A DNA stretch of 64,000 nucleotides from Anagrus nilaparvatae (lineage: Eukaryota; Arthropoda; Insecta; Hymenoptera; Mymaridae). Below are positions 11,395 through 24,775 of the stretch, one piece after another (position 1 is the stretch's first letter; every line of letters begins with the position of its first letter). The notes beneath the pieces are model-generated. The model worked only from the letters and a program-made list of their open reading frames with translations, was not told the origin of the DNA and did not search any database. The stretch lies in contig JAKSXM010000007.1 in the NCBI GenBank assembly GCA_022575985.1, positions 6,016,501-6,080,500 of the forward strand, written 5' to 3'. The position numbers and the translations under genes were made by a program.

Positions 11395-12135
11395 TTAACA
11401 ATCTGATTTCCATAACTTTTAACCAAAATGGTGACAAGAACCGATTGTTTTTACTCATTAAAAATACAATGTACATGACAAAAACATCCGGCAAAAAACT
11501 GGAACTGCTGCCCTTTTTAAGAAATTCTAAAAATACGTAATTTAGATGCATACCATTATAAAACCGGTACCATTTTAGGTTTTCAAGAATAATTACAGAA
11601 TTTTTTTTTATATCGATAATCTCCTGTTTTATATATGATTCCAGGAAAAATATGGTAATCAAACATCCTTAATTTATCAATTTCAAAAAATTGATAAATT
11701 AAGCATTTTATAAACTTCTTTAATCGTGAGATCGATTGCTATTTGATAAAAGAGTACATTTTTCTGGTATATAAACGTCAAGAAAAAATGTTAGTTTCTG
11801 ATTAATACAATAATAATAACCCAAATTCGCGTGTAAGAGGTACAGGATAAAATTACGACACTGCCCTTAAAATAATCTTTAATTTATTTTATCAAAAATA
11901 TTGCCATATTTTTATCTGGAATCATTTATAAAACAGGAGAGTATTTCTATTATTATGCTTGAAAACCTAAAATTGTATAGATTTTATATTGGTATGCATC
12001 TAAAATACGTTTTTTAGAATTTCTTGAAAAAGACAGCAGTTCCAGTTTTTTGCTGGGTGTTTTTGTCATGTACAAAGTATCTTTAATAAGTAGAAACAAT
12101 CCTATCTTGTCACCACTTTGCTTCTGATAAATTTT
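11395..12135. repeat. Foldback element, arms 11.41-11.65 and 11.92-12.13 kb
   Basis: CAGCAGTTCCAGTTTTTTGC on the right arm mirrors GCAAAAAACTGGAACTGCTG on the left. Pairing continues through the GCATCTAAA and GAAAACCTAAAATTG segments. The left arm contains a small perfect palindrome (about 11664-11705, CTTAATTTATCAATTT and its inverse). The 94-residue frame in the left arm has no recognised relative and is probably fortuitous. Confidence 0.65.
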
Positions 12136-12824
12136 CCTTCAAGACTGGTGTGTATGAGATATCATTTAATCAATTTTTATCACAATAAAACACTCCAATT
12201 TAAAAACAAAAATTTGTATTAAATTTTTTATCTGATTAAATAACATTGTAATATATTTAGAGACACCTTTTATTATCTGAAATGTAACTAAATCTACATT
12301 AAACACTTAATATTTAATTAAAGTTTAAAATTCAAGGAGTTTTAAAAAAAGTATTAAAAAACTATTTTTTTTATTATAATTTATTTATAAAAAATTTTTT
12401 GTATGACAATAAAGTAACAATAAATGCAAGTAAAATGAGTAAATATTTTAAGAAAATTTGAACGGTGGAATTTATTTATTTCTACTGTTATTGGGGGTAA
12501 AATGACCAACTGTATAAGAATGCAGAAATAATCAAAATCCGGTGTTCGTTATTCTAAGATTTTTTAGATCTATTAGAGGTCATAACATGGCCCCATATTA
12601 TTTTATAGGGCTATAGAAAATTGACTAGTGGAGTTTTTTATAACGCAATAGGTTACATCCGTGTGGCCACTTTTGTATGAAAAGTTATGGATAAACCTAT
12701 TTACATAATTGCTGCATAAATAAATTAAATAATTTACAGATATACTTTGCTACTTATTTTTAGCAATATTATTTCAACTAACTAACGTTTTACACTATCA
12801 CATATGGATTTCAACTATTTTTTA
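12136..12824. other. 3' flank of the ABCA gene, AT-rich, nothing else seen
   Basis: This stretch lies directly downstream of the ABCA stop codon on the minus strand and should contain its 3' untranslated region. No coding sequence, RNA gene or transposon terminus was recognised. Confidence 0.45.
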
Positions 12825-15800
12825 TTAATTTGAAGAATTTCTCGCGAATTGTAAAAATAATTGTTCTAATGTCGATGACTGAATTGAAAAATCTTCCACA
12901 CAATTAAACGTTATTTTCACATGTGTCATTACATTGTACATATTTCTCCATGTTATGTTTTTAGCTTTGACATTATATGCAAGAAAACTCTAAAAAAGTT
13001 AAATTTATTATCAGTAAATTTCAAAAAAAATAATTAAATTAAATTCATATTTTTAACTAACCGGATTTTCATCCAAAATTTCTCCAGCCCAAGCACGATT
13101 TAATTGAATCTTAATATCTTCAATTTGTTGTGATGATATTTTAGGATCTAATTTCATTTGAATATTAAAACCAACGTTAAACCTCTGTTTCAATTCTTGA
13201 CATGCTCCTATACAAACTAATTTTCCGCTAACCATAATAGCTAGTCGATTGCAAAGAGCTTCACACTCTTCCATGCTATTATAAAAAGTATAAGTTATTT
13301 ACAATTATAAAAATGAAAAGTTATTCAATTTGTTAAGTTTTACCTGTGTGATGTTAATATGACAGATTGACCATTATTTTTACAATTTTCAATGATGTTC
13401 CAAATGGATCTTCTTGATGATGGATCTACTCCTGTAGTTGGTTCATCTAATAAAATTAGCTTAGGATTTCCAATTAGAGCCATAGCAACATTCAAACGTC
13501 TTTTGTTTCCACCACTGTAAGTACCACTTGGTTGAGAGGCACATGCTGTCAGATCTGAAAATAATTTTTTAGTATCATACAGAAACTTTAGCAGTGAATA
13601 TACAATTTAAAATAGATACTGAATTAAAAAAAAATATTTACTTAAATTCCTGATCCACGAATTTACTTGGTCCTCAACATAGTTTCCAGGCACGCCTCGG
13701 AGCCGAGCAAAAAGTTTTAAATGATCGTAAGCATTTAAGGATTCTATATTTACATTTATTTGCGGACAGTAACCCATTTGAGATAAATACTAAAAATAAA
13801 AGAAATTTTTTATTAGGTATTATTAAAACTTTTCATTCAAATATCTTATTAATTGGTATCTAAATTTGGCAAAAAAATAACCTCTTCTCGATGATTTTCC
13901 ACATTTTTTTCTCCGATATACATTGACCCGTTATCTGGTAATGTTTCACCAGTAATCATTTTAAAAGTTGTACTTTTACCAGCACCATTAACCCCAAGTA
14001 ATCCAAAACACTGGGCTTCTTTAACTCCGAAACTGACTTCCTTAACAGCCAAACATTTTCCGAATCTTTTTTGTAACTCGTAAACCAAAAATTGATAATT
14101 ATTCGCTTCTTGGATACTGTTCCTTGATGCAGGATAATTACCATTTACATGAATATTTGCAACTGTAAAAAAATATGAGTTTTTGATGTCTTTATATTAC
14201 AGCTACTTTTTATAAAAATTTTATGCATACGGTCATTCGAATTAATTCGCTGAATCTGATTTTGTATTATTTCTTTTTCATATTGCACTTGTTCATCTGC
14301 GAATGATTCGTTACTCGAATATGCTTTACTCCAGATTTTTTTAAATATTTTAGAAAACATTTGACTTTCTAGAAGACCAATTAATGCAATCCAAATAAAA
14401 GTTGATGCAAGAGAATAAATAATTGCTACTTCGATAGAATCTTTTTCGAAACCATTGAAATATTTCATTGGATTTTCGCATATGCCATTAACACATTTCA
14501 TATCTAAATGACAATTTATGCATTTTTGAATTTACAATAAATAAATTATTATTGAAAATAATTTTATATTTCTCATAATTATCAATAATTAACTTACCAC
14601 AACATGTTCTATCATATCCACTACAAATCAAGCTATTCAAATCATCTGGAATTCTTCGACACCTAGAATTTTCTAATGCTGCTTTAAAAAATGAAGTTTG
14701 TCCAGTGTAAAGACTAACATAAGGTACAATTTTAATGATATATTTTGAAATCGTACTATAAATTTTTATTTTCTCAAAATGCTCCCCGATCAAAGAAGCA
14801 ATATAAAAGTATGCTAGAAAAAGTAATAAACAATGGCTGTTAATTAATATTTTATTACACAAAATTGCAAAGTTAACTTACTAATGAACGAAGGAATGAA
14901 TATTAACATTTTGATAATTGTGCTAGCTGTTTTTTTTAAAAATGTGAATAAGTACAGTAACGGTAAAACGCTTATTGCAAATACAGAAAACAACATTATT
15001 GATATGCCTAGAAAAAATTATTTTGGTTTAGAAGTTTGTTATTTGCATTAAAGTTAAAATTAATTTCTGTAAACATAAAAAAAATGGTTTCTTTGCGAAA
15101 AATAATAGTAAATTTACTATATTTATTTCATAATATGTGAAAAATTGATAATTTTCAATTATTTTTGTAAATTTACAAAAATTAATAAATTTACTAATGT
15201 TTCATAAGCAAAATATTATTTTTGTTTTTTTTTACAGAAATTACTTTCAACAGTATTAAATTAAATGTTAATATTACCAATTTCCGTTGCCTGGAATAAT
15301 CTAAAATCCACAATTAAATCCCACGAAACAGCAGCAACCGCTAATAAAATTATCATTCCAAAAAGTAAAATTAAGTCAAAAATATACATGGAACCCCAAT
15401 AAGTAATCCAGGAAACACCGCACATTCTTTGTAATTGTTTCATATTACTAAAGTTTTCTCGTGATGGATGTAAGGAAAAGATTGATATTGCAATATAAAG
15501 AAAGTGCATAAAAATCAGTGGAATTGAATAAGGACTAATGAATGATACTTTATCTTCTAATACTTGTGGAATCTGACCTAATTCAGCAGTTATTGTAAAA
15601 TTATCATTGGTCTTACTGTTAATTAAGACGTTAGATAATAAATTAATTCCAACTGGAATACTGTAAAATGCGTTGCTTGAATAAATTATATTTGACAGAT
15701 TTTTTTGCTCAGAGTATTCTATTGCATTTATTAATTTTCTGACGTAAGCTGGTTTGTCATTTTCAGCCAAATCAATTAATGCTAATAAAAATTTATAGAA

Positions 15801-18800
15801 AAAATTAATTTAAAAAAAATCAATGATATGTTTCAAAGAGTATAAAACAAATGCATGGAACATGTTCATACTTTTACTTAAAATACTATCTTGTACTTAA
15901 ATAATAGACCTTAAAGCTACTACAAATTAACTTAGTTTTTTTAATTCTTGTTTCTATATAAACGAGACAAGTAATTAATAAAATTACCATTCTTATCAGT
16001 CACATAATCGTCGCATTTCTATGACTCAATTTTTCTAATTAATACTTAATTAATTTAAAATAATTTCTGATTCAGATAAAAAAAGTTTAAAGCTAAATCC
16101 CCTCCATTCCGAATAGTACCCCCACTCTCGAAATAAATCTTATACCCCCTCCAATTTTTCAAAAATCTTATCATCAACATGTTCCATGATAAAATTATCA
16201 AAATTATTATATCAAACCTTTTAACATATCTTCTTTAATTTCTATTGCTTCTCCTGCTAAATTTAAAACAGTCGAATTCAGCGCATTACTAAAATTTGAA
16301 TCGTCGCTAGCGAAATAAATTAACGGATTGTTATAAATGTTTAATTTTAAACTCATTAATGATATCGGTGATTCACTAAATTTATTACTAATACCCTCAA
16401 TTATAAGATAAATGAATGGAGATAATATTAATAACAACTGAAAAAAAATATTTAAATTAAATTTTAAAATTTAAAAAAAAAAAAATTTCAATTTATTTAT
16501 GATTAAACTTACTGTGCAAAATGTAATTGAGAAATTTTTTCTTGTATAAGTAAATTTTTTACTCAAAAGACCAAAAATTGATTGCACCAAATTTGGTTTT
16601 GAATTAAATTTAGGAAATTCATTATTAATTTCTGTACTTGAAGTAACTTTTCCTTCATCTTTGGTGACACTGTAAAATATTAAATTAATAATTAATAAAA
16701 TGAATTTAAATTATCAAGATGATATCACATACTTCATGAAAATTTGCTCTAATGTAATCAACGAAACACTCATTGCAGTAATTCCTAATTCCGTTTTTTT
16801 ACTTTCTATTCTATCCAAAGTGTCTGGTAAACTAGAATCATTTGGTACATGTAAAATTGTTTTGCTAACATCTTTACTGATTACTTTAGCTTCAGGACCA
16901 ATAAAATCACAAATTCTGTCTATATTACTCCAAGGTTCAATTGATAATGTTATTCCGATATTTCCTTGGCCTGGAAAATTAGAAATTGAGAAATAAATTG
17001 ACGACAGTTGTTAATTTTTGTATTTTAAAATTATTTACCTAAACTTTTTTTCAAAAACATTGAAGTTCCATAACTTTTCAACTCTCCAAGATTAACAACG
17101 GCGATTCGGTCTCCAAGAATATCAGCTTCTTCCATATCATGGGTACTTATTAAAATAGTCTTATCACCTCTTAAATCCTGTTAGCAAAAACATAATAAAT
17201 AATAAAATTAAACCAAAAAGTAAGTTTTTTTGAACATACTAAGATAATATCCCAAACGTCTCTTCTGTGTTGCGGATCCATCCCAGATGTAGGTTCGTCC
17301 AAAATTACTACCTGTAAATTTTACAATTAGCAAAATTTTATGTAATTTATAGCAAATTAATAGAAATAACTAATTTTATACCTTGGAATTTCCAACTAAC
17401 GCCATAGCTAAACAAGTCCGACGTTTTTGTCCTCCGGATAGCTTTTTTGGTAAAGAATTTTGTTTTTCAGTTAAATTAAATTTTTGAATAAGGTTTCGAC
17501 TACTGACTAAATGATTTTGATTTCCTTTTAACTGCAAAAAACAAAATTATTTAGATTTTTATTTCTTAAAAAATCACTTGAGCAAGTAAAATTTACCTTG
17601 GCGAAAAATTCAATTTGCTCAGCGACTGTTAAATTAGGAAATAACAAGTCATGTTGAGGGCATAAGCTTATTTCTTGAATAACTTCACTCATATTATTTT
17701 TTATATTTTTTCCATTTATTGTTATTGATCCAGAGGTTGGGCTATTTAGACCTACGAGAAAAAATTTAATTCCATTAAAATTATAATTAGTAAATCACAA
17801 CAATAAGAAAATTACCAGTTAAAATTGACATCATAGTTGTTTTGCCTGCACCATTTTTTCCAAGTAGAGCTGTAATTTGTCCTTTGTAAAAATCTATAGA
17901 AATTCCTTTAACAGCTTTAACTTGCTGTAAAATTTAAACAAGTAAATTTAAATAAATTTATTTTATACCCAAAGTAAAATCAGAAATTTATATTTACCGT
18001 TTGACTAAACAACCCAGAAGTATAAGTTTTGGTTAAATTTCTTATTTGAATTCCAGGGGAATAAGTACCTGATGCTACTGGCTCGAATAAATTATTTTTA
18101 GGATAATTTATCGTTTCTTCAGCATAATCTTTTTTATTTTTGTTGCTGCTCCAAACCTAAATTTAATTAATAAAAAAATATTATTAGTTGCATAATTTAG
18201 AAAATAAATTTGCTTGGCTCCAAACAAAAATTTTCCTTTAAATGTCCACTTTTACCATTTTACCAAAAATGAAAATTTTACTTTATACAATAAGAATCAG
18301 AATTATATCTAACCTTTTTTAAGAAAAACAAGGGATGTTTTTTAACTCCATATTTTCCTGGAAGTATTGCGCAAATATAATTTGCAAGAAAAATGTGTAA
18401 AAAAATTCCAAAAATGGAAAATAATATAACCATTCCTACGGATGAAGCAAATCCATTAACAGGATTAGAAGGTGCAAAAACGTTGTTTAAATTTACACCA
18501 GTCACTAAAAACAGATAATAAATAATTATTATTTAAATAGATAATATTTTTTGTTTTTATTTACTTACTAAAAGTTTCATATTTGCTAAATTCTTGAAGC
18601 CCTTGAAATAATAAAATCTGAGGGAAAAGTATTCCTAGGTAAGGTGAAAACCAAGCCAGATTAATTTTGCTAATATAGTAAGATGCCAGCATGTGAACAA
18701 TGTTAAATACGATTGACATAGTTAGTCCTAGAATAAAATATTATTTTAACTAATTTATTATTTAATCGAAAAAATATTTTCAATGCTACAAACGTTTTGA

Positions 18801-21212
18801 AAAGTAAGTTGAAAGATGAATTCCATAAGCTATCAAGTGACCATTTAATAAAAAGAACATTATAAAAAAAATAATACTATTTCCATAGTATAATGATGGA
18901 TCTGCATTAACAAAATACGAAATCCTGAACCTGATCGTTAGTAATACTATTAAAATTCCATTCCAAATCATTCCACTTAATAACCAGCTAATTAAATTTA
19001 AATAATTTGGAACTCCTTGCATGGACATCAAAACCTACAAAATTTAAATATTTAACAATATATTCCAGTTCAAAATTTCAATTGCGGCTACCAGAATTCT
19101 GGTTGTGGTAGTCGGATTTTTTTTTTTTTTTTAAAGATTGGAAATCTCTTTAAGCGTAAAGAAAATTTAAAAAAAATGATTTTTACTCATTTGAATTATG
19201 AAAATGTGGCATGATGGGACTCAAATTTTTTTTAGCGTGTTTTTAGGTTTTATGTCATTTCCAACCATTTCAAAGAAAAAAAGAATTCCGCCACAAAATT
19301 TCGGCAGCGGCAACCTGATTTTTTTTCAGCGTATATATACTCCAGTCAAAATACGGGTATGGTTGTATTTTCACTGGCGAACACAAGATCTGCTATATTA
19401 TAGGTTTTTTGGGTCGCTGAACACAAAAATCGGGGTCTTTTCGTAAAGAAATGGGGGCTTCACCCTTAAATTTGCAAAAACTACCCCCAAAAAGGTTTTT
19501 TTTTTTACATATTCGCACTTTGAGCGCTCAGATTTGCACCATACAGGTTTTTTGGGCCGCTGATCAAGAATTTCAACTTACTACTCATAAATAATTAAAA
19601 TTTCAACCCTAAATTGGCTAAAACTACCCCCGAATACGGGGTGTTTTTGATATTTTCGCACTTTGAGCATCCAGGATATGCTCATATAGGTTTTTTGGGT
19701 CACTAATCAAGAATTTCGACTTCTTTTTCATAAATAATCAATATTTCACCACAAAAAAGGAGTCAAAGTCTTGGATAGCGACCCAAAAAAACCTATATGA
19801 GCATATCCTGGATGCTCAAAGTGCGAAAATATCAAAAACATCCCTTTTACGGGGTAATTTTAGCTATTTTAGTGATTATTTATGAAAAATAAGGCAAAAT
19901 TATTGATCAGCGACCCAAAAAACGCTTTTTGGGGGTAGTTTTTGCAAATTTAAGGGTGAAGCCCCCATTTCATTACGAAAAGACCCCGATTTTCGTGTTC
20001 AGCGACCCAAAAAACCTATAGTAGAGCAAATCTCGTGTTCGTTAGTGAAAATACAACCCCCCCCCCCGTATTTTGCCTGGAGTTATATACGTATATTAAT
20101 AAATTCTGATCGAATACTAAATGACGTAATCGAAAGTAGAAGCAAAGTACAGTTATTTAAAATCAACACTTAAATTATACAGTAGTATTTTAATGTAAAA
20201 GACTACAGTGATCAAAACTCTCTCACCAACGATATTGAAAGTTAGGATAAATCTAGATTTTTTAAATTTTAACTTACATTTACACCAATATTTTTTTCAG
20301 CAGCTGGATAACTAATTTCAGTGCTTAATGGAGTTAATAGTACTATTATAATAAAAACATCAACAACCTTTCGTACTAATGCATCCATGTTAAGAGAGCT
20401 TGAATACGGTAATTTTGGAGCTTTTTGTATCGAATACTAAAATTTCAAAATTTAAATTTAATTTACATCTATTAAATAAAAAAATTATAGATAAAATTAG
20501 ATTTAAGTATATACTTGAGGTTTAAATTCAGGTATTTTTGTCTCTATGAATGATTCATCCAAGCACATTTGAACATGAATTATTGGCAATTTATTTAAGA
20601 AAAAATTTTCAGCCATGTTTTCAGAACCCAAATTCATATTAGATTCATCGTCATTTAGAAATTTAATTTGTGGAACATTATCATTTAATACAATTTTGTA
20701 ATCTAAATTTTTATCAGAAGATTTTTTAAAAATAATAGCCATATTACTAGAATAGTCACTTTTATTTGACATTTTTATAGAAATTTCATTTTCTGTCGAA
20801 AGTCCTTCAATATCTAAAAAATAAATAAATAATAAATAAAAAATATGAAATTTTTTAATAAAATTCAAAACTTACTACCAATAGATTTTCCATAATTTTT
20901 GAAACAATTTTTAGTTTTTTCTATCAATAATTTATTTTGCTCATTTACTGGTGTGTAATATAAACTAGACAAATAACTATCAACATTAAAAATTTTTTGT
21001 TGTGTCATTATTGGATGAATTGTTATATTCTGAACAACAGTCTCATTTTTGCCTGGTTTAAAGAAGATATTAACATAATTTCTCGAACTTTGCATTAATT
21101 CAATTAAAGCAAATGGTATAATTATTTGCACAATTATTGATGTTTTCCAAAATCTTTTTCGCACTAAAAATGCTTTAAAAAGCAATAATTTTAATATTCT
21201 TAAAAATTCCAT
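12825..21212 (-). CDS. ABCA-subfamily full ABC transporter (ABCA3-like), 24 coding exons
   Basis: Predicted 1640-residue full transporter in the TMD1-NBD1-TMD2-NBD2 order of ABCA proteins, which usually export or flip lipids using ATP. I joined exons, in transcript order: 21212-20876, 20813-20515, 20436-20278, 19034-18794, 18727-18569, 18504-18314, 18156-17998, 17924-17816, 17751-17597, 17531-17382, 17311-17240, 17177-17039, 16970-16733, 16669-16513, 16437-16218, 15781-15278, 15007-14882, 14813-14598, 14503-14231, 14162-13882, 13789-13642, 13554-13344, 13275-13062, 12989-12825. All have GT-AG borders and compatible phases, summing to 4923 nt. NBD1 has Walker [10 protein letters not shown] (about 537-545), signature LSGGQ (634-638) and [16 protein letters not shown]2 has GVNGAGKST (1358-1366), YSGGN (1457-1461), [13 protein letters not shown] and TSHSMEE. 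Both sites look catalytically complete. The TMD1 core shows [15 protein letters not shown] and the Q-E-F-S-K-Y segment. Introns hold MITEs (19340-20082 and 15854-16188). The transported substrate cannot be told from sequence. Confidence 0.93.
15854..16188. repeat. CATGGAACATGTT-family MITE (copy 2), in an ABCA intron
   Basis: CATGGAACATGTTCATA at the left and CAACATGTTCCATG at the right bound about 335 bp. The interior has the C-rich words TACCCCCACTC and TACCCCCTCC seen in other copies. It lies in the intron between the exons at 16218 and 15781 and does not affect their splice sites. Confidence 0.75.
19080..19331. repeat. fragment of the CACTGAAAAAAATCCG repeat family, in an ABCA intron
   Basis: It carries TTGCGGCTACCAGAATTCTG, a T-rich tract, AATTCCGCCACAAAATTTCGG and the terminus GATTTTTTTTCAGCG. 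This resembles elements at 5.86-7.75, 39.6-39.96, 60.05-60.24 and 63.69-63.97 kb. Its right terminus abuts the CTCCAGTC element. The 82-residue plus-strand frame here is a shadow. Confidence 0.6.
19340..20082. repeat. CTCCAGTCAAAATACGGG-family foldback MITE (copy 1)
   Basis: The left end CTCCAGTCAAAATACGGG mirrors the right end CCCGTATTTTGCCTGGAG. The arms share GGGGGCTTCACCC, CTACCCCCAAAAAG and GGTTTTTTGGGTCGCTGA in inverse. The right terminus carries a run of 11 C where the left has GGG. It lies in the ABCA intron between the exons at 20278 and 19034. Other copies are at 56984-57784 and from 63973 to the window end. Confidence 0.85.
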
Positions 21213-22536
21213 GATTTTTTTATTTTCTAAGTAACATAACGCGTTTAAAGTACAACTGAATCAAAAATTAAATATTTCTTTGATATATCTATAGTTTTTG
21301 TCTCAAAATTAAATAAAACGTGAATCATTCATGTTTGTTTTTATATTTTTTATCTGATATACAGTGTTCAGTATCAGATAATGTTAAAGAATAAAATAGA
21401 TAACTATGTGTATAAAGCATACAAATTTCTATCAACGAGTTTAAAATTTTTTAAATTACTAATTTAGTGCGTAATGTTTTTATCAGTTAAAACTTCATTA
21501 TTTAATATCGAGTTGCTTTGTGTTGGGTTGCGGAACAGTATTTAGATATTTTAAAATTTTTTAAATTATCTTTAAAATAAACAGAAAAATTAATAAGTAA
21601 ATCAGAGGGTGGGGGCATGATATCATAACTAAAAAAAACCAACTTATTTATGCGTAATATCTCAAATCCACTAATCATGGGACATGTTGATTTATAACAG
21701 TTTTGTCCCAAATTATTTTATGTTCTAAAGCTCAATTGATTTCAAGTCCTATCATTGAAATTATTTTAAGTCCATTTGACTTCCTCCTCGAAAATTTGGA
21801 AAATTTTTGACCACCCCTAAATCGTCCATTTTAATCCCCACTTCCATTCCCATATTGGTGGATTTTTCCAATTACTTTCCCTGTGAACATGTTTCATTTA
21901 AAACGCAAAAGTAAAAGTATAGAAAATCTGATTCTTGTCACAAGTAATTTATGTAACTCATCATTTCTCCGATTGAATATTCAAATTCAAAATTTTAGAA
22001 AGTAAATATCTGTAATGCATTAATGCAATAAGCTACGAATCAATTTTTTTTGGTCCCCAAACCCTATAATATTTTAATTATTAGATTAATCAGAGATTTT
22101 GGACGATTAATCTTATTAACTTTGTATAATTGCATCACACTTATTGTTAGATAATAAAAACGTTTTATACGCTGCTTATGTCACTTTTTAATAATACTGA
22201 ACATTCATAGAAATCAGATAAAAAATTTAACTGATAATTTATAAGTTTAACGAATAACATGAAAAAGGTTTTAATATATACGTACAATTTTATAAGCATA
22301 ATAAACAGCCTAAAAACAAAAGAGGCTGAAGGCGGATTTGGACATTTTTTTAGGGAAGGCAGGTGGTCAATTTGGATTCAAGTTACGAAAAATTTGCTAC
22401 ATAAGATTCCTAGAATTATATGGGTTGGAAGGGAGGGGGGAGCAATTCGACAATGCTTATTAATGAAGCATTGTAAAATTTGCTAAAAAAAGTAAAATAT
22501 AGCTTTTTTAAAATTTTTTAATGAAACTACTAGTTT
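21213..22536. other. 5' flank of the ABCA gene, with a CATGGGACATGTT element (21676-21897)
   Basis: The promoter of the minus-strand ABCA gene should lie in the first few hundred bases, but no specific element can be named. CATGGGACATGTTGATT and GAACATGTTTCAT bound a diverged member of the CATGGAACATG family at 21676-21897. The rest is AT-rich. Short frames at 22.3-22.5 kb have no recognised relatives. Confidence 0.5.
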
Positions 22537-23690
22537 AAATGTAAATGTAAATGTAAATGTAAATAGTCTCTTTATTTGTAAAATACAAAATTTCTGATAC
22601 AGAATAACATATAGTAAAGTATAATAGCATAGTATAACAATTATACCATGAAACAAAATTAGTAGTTTCGTAGCAACATTAAGTAGGATATAGTGAAAGA
22701 ATAGTGAATTTTTGGATATTTTTAAAAGACCGAATCTTTATATGTATATGACTAGAACATTTCAAGTACTTAATAAACCTGTTTTAAAGGAGTTAATCGA
22801 GGGAAGGAATCGTATTGATGAAGGGAGAGAATTCCAGCTTTTTACTCCTTGTACTTCGAATGAGGAGTCCCCATGCCATTTTCAGGTTTGGGTGTAGCCA
22901 ACTCGCGTGTTATTAACTCACCTCTAGCTGTCTCTTTAGGCATGTATACTTTTTAAAAATGTGAGTTAAACATTCTGACTATTCTATTCCATAGATATAT
23001 CTTAAACATGTATTACTCAATCTTTGTATACTATATTTCAGATTTGTCGAGCAGTCTAAGTATTACAACAGAGTTGTAATCTAAGTGGGGAACAAGTAAT
23101 ACTTGTATAAGTTTAATCCTCATATCTTTGTTTGTGCACTGCCTAATAAATCGAAGTGTGTAAAGTGATATTCTTATTAATTTAACCAATAAATTGGTTA
23201 ATTTTAAACTAATAGGTACGTAACAGTGTTTCGCCATAGTGTATTAGGTTGGCTCGTCAGTAGACTCCTAATACACCTTATCTAGACACCGTTTAATTAT
23301 TTAAAAAACAAAAAATATTAAAATTATAAAATTAATTTTTTTTAAAAATTTGTGTAAGTACTTGCCTCGCAAATGCTTTCAAAGTGTAAAGTACTCTATT
23401 AACTTTTTTGCTCACGAGTGAAATATGTGATTCCCAAGTTAACTTATTGTCTCCCAGACTTGTAACTTCACTAGTGAAAGGTACTGTGACCCCATCACTT
23501 ATAACCACACCAGGTAGATTTAGTTTGTCTAGTTGGTCAAAAAAATGGCTAGTGCTAAAGTATATAGCTTTTGTCTTGTTCGGGTTAAATAAAGTTACGG
23601 TGGACAAGTAAGAATGAGGATTTTCACAATTGGTTATTACTGTTTTTTTTTTAAGGATGCGTGCCGATGCAAAACTAATTTTCAATTAAT
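22537..23690 (-). mobile_element. 5'-truncated, decayed non-LTR (LINE) retrotransposon 3' end
   Basis: Minus-strand frames match the C-terminal part of LINE reverse transcriptases. LNPNKTKAIYFSTS, VVISDGVTVPFTSEVTSLG and LTWESHISLVSKKVNRVLYT come from 23685 downwards. VLLVPHLDYNSVV comes from about 23100. A frameshifted NTCLRYIYGIE-like stretch follows. The order and spacing suit Jockey/CR1-type elements. The copy ends at about 22537 in a tandem tail of TTTACA units, visible on the plus strand as ATGTAAATGTAAATGTAAAT. It has frameshifts and stops, and a small insertion with a GTGTATTAGG hairpin near 23240-23330. It is not functional. Confidence 0.75.
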
Positions 23691-23743
23691 TTTTTGTTTT
23701 TAAGTATTAATTTTATTATTTTCTTTCAATTTTTGGTTGCTTA

Positions 23744-24775
23744 ATGAGGAACCATTGTGACGGATCAAATTTTATTGGTTTTTGATTTTTTGGAATATAA
23801 GCACGTTTTGAGAACTGAGGAAGCCAAAAAACCGGTTTTTAAAAAAAGTCTGTATGTGTGAGTATGTGTGTGTGTGTGTGTGTGCTTGTGTAACCAGTGA
23901 TATTTCACAAACATTATGGCCAGCCATATTTAATAGGTCGAAATAGAATATTAATAATAGAATATTAGAATAATAGAATATTGTTTTAAATTATTATTAA
24001 TTTGTTTATTTATTAGTCTTTTATTTTTTATTTTTTTATTTTATCAAAAAAATTTTTTTGAGATTTTATTTAAAATATAATTTTTTGTTAACCAAATGAT
24101 ATGTTTGTAAAAGAAAAGCAGATCCAGGTTCGCATATCAATATGTGGTAAAAAACATAACTGATTTTTTATAAAATCATAAAGTTATGCTCCAATTCAGA
24201 TCAATAACTTCTAATAAATTTTATTATGGAATTAAGACCTAATTTTTTTTTCAAAAATTTTTTCATCAAAAAATCTCAAATTACTTTTTAATTTGGATGT
24301 AATACTTCATTTATTTCCCTGAAAGTAATTACATTTGAAAGTATGAGTTTTCTCGATATCTCAAATCTGATCATTAATTTTTTTAATAATTATTATTTTC
24401 CAAAATTTTTTTCGCAAAAAACACAAAAAACACCAAATTTTTTTTTCTTTTTGGACGTAGTACCTAATTTATTTCTATGAGAGTACTAGTTTTAGGCAGT
24501 TCGTTTATAGTAATTTTTTGGATTTGATACCGAATTTTTCCAAAATTTATTTCTCAAAATTGAAAAAACTGTAATATTTTTTTTTTTTTTGGTGTAATAC
24601 CTCATTTAATTCCATGAAAGTGCTAACATCTGAAAATATTATAACCGGTGATATTTCACAACTATTCAGAGAAAAATGTGTGTATGATTGCATGGTTGTA
24701 ATCGGTGATATCAGTGGCATACAGATGTATTAAGATCATTGATTGAGGAACCTTAGTGCCAGCTAGTTGGCAGCG
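23744..24775 (+). repeat. GGAACC-bounded repeat unit, left arm of a 7.6-kb inverted pair
   Basis: It starts GGAACCATTGTGACGGATCA and ends GGAACCTTAGTGCCAGCTAG followed by TTGGCAGCG. Near the outer end are AAGCACGTTTTG, AACCGGTTTTTAAAAAAAGT and a TG microsatellite (23852-23890). These occur in the same order, inverted, at 31200-31366. The interior has A/T-rich subunits with the words TTTCATGGAATTAAATG or TCCATGAAAGTGC. No coding sequence was seen. Confidence 0.7.

Noticed and set aside
11378..11662. 94-residue minus-strand hydrophobic frame
   Set aside because: It lies in one arm of a foldback element, the mirrored copy at 11.9-12.1 kb is not open, and no family was recognised.
16700..16996. 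98-residue plus-strand frame
   Set aside because: Antisense to an ABCA exon whose reading frame and splice sites fit the complete transporter.
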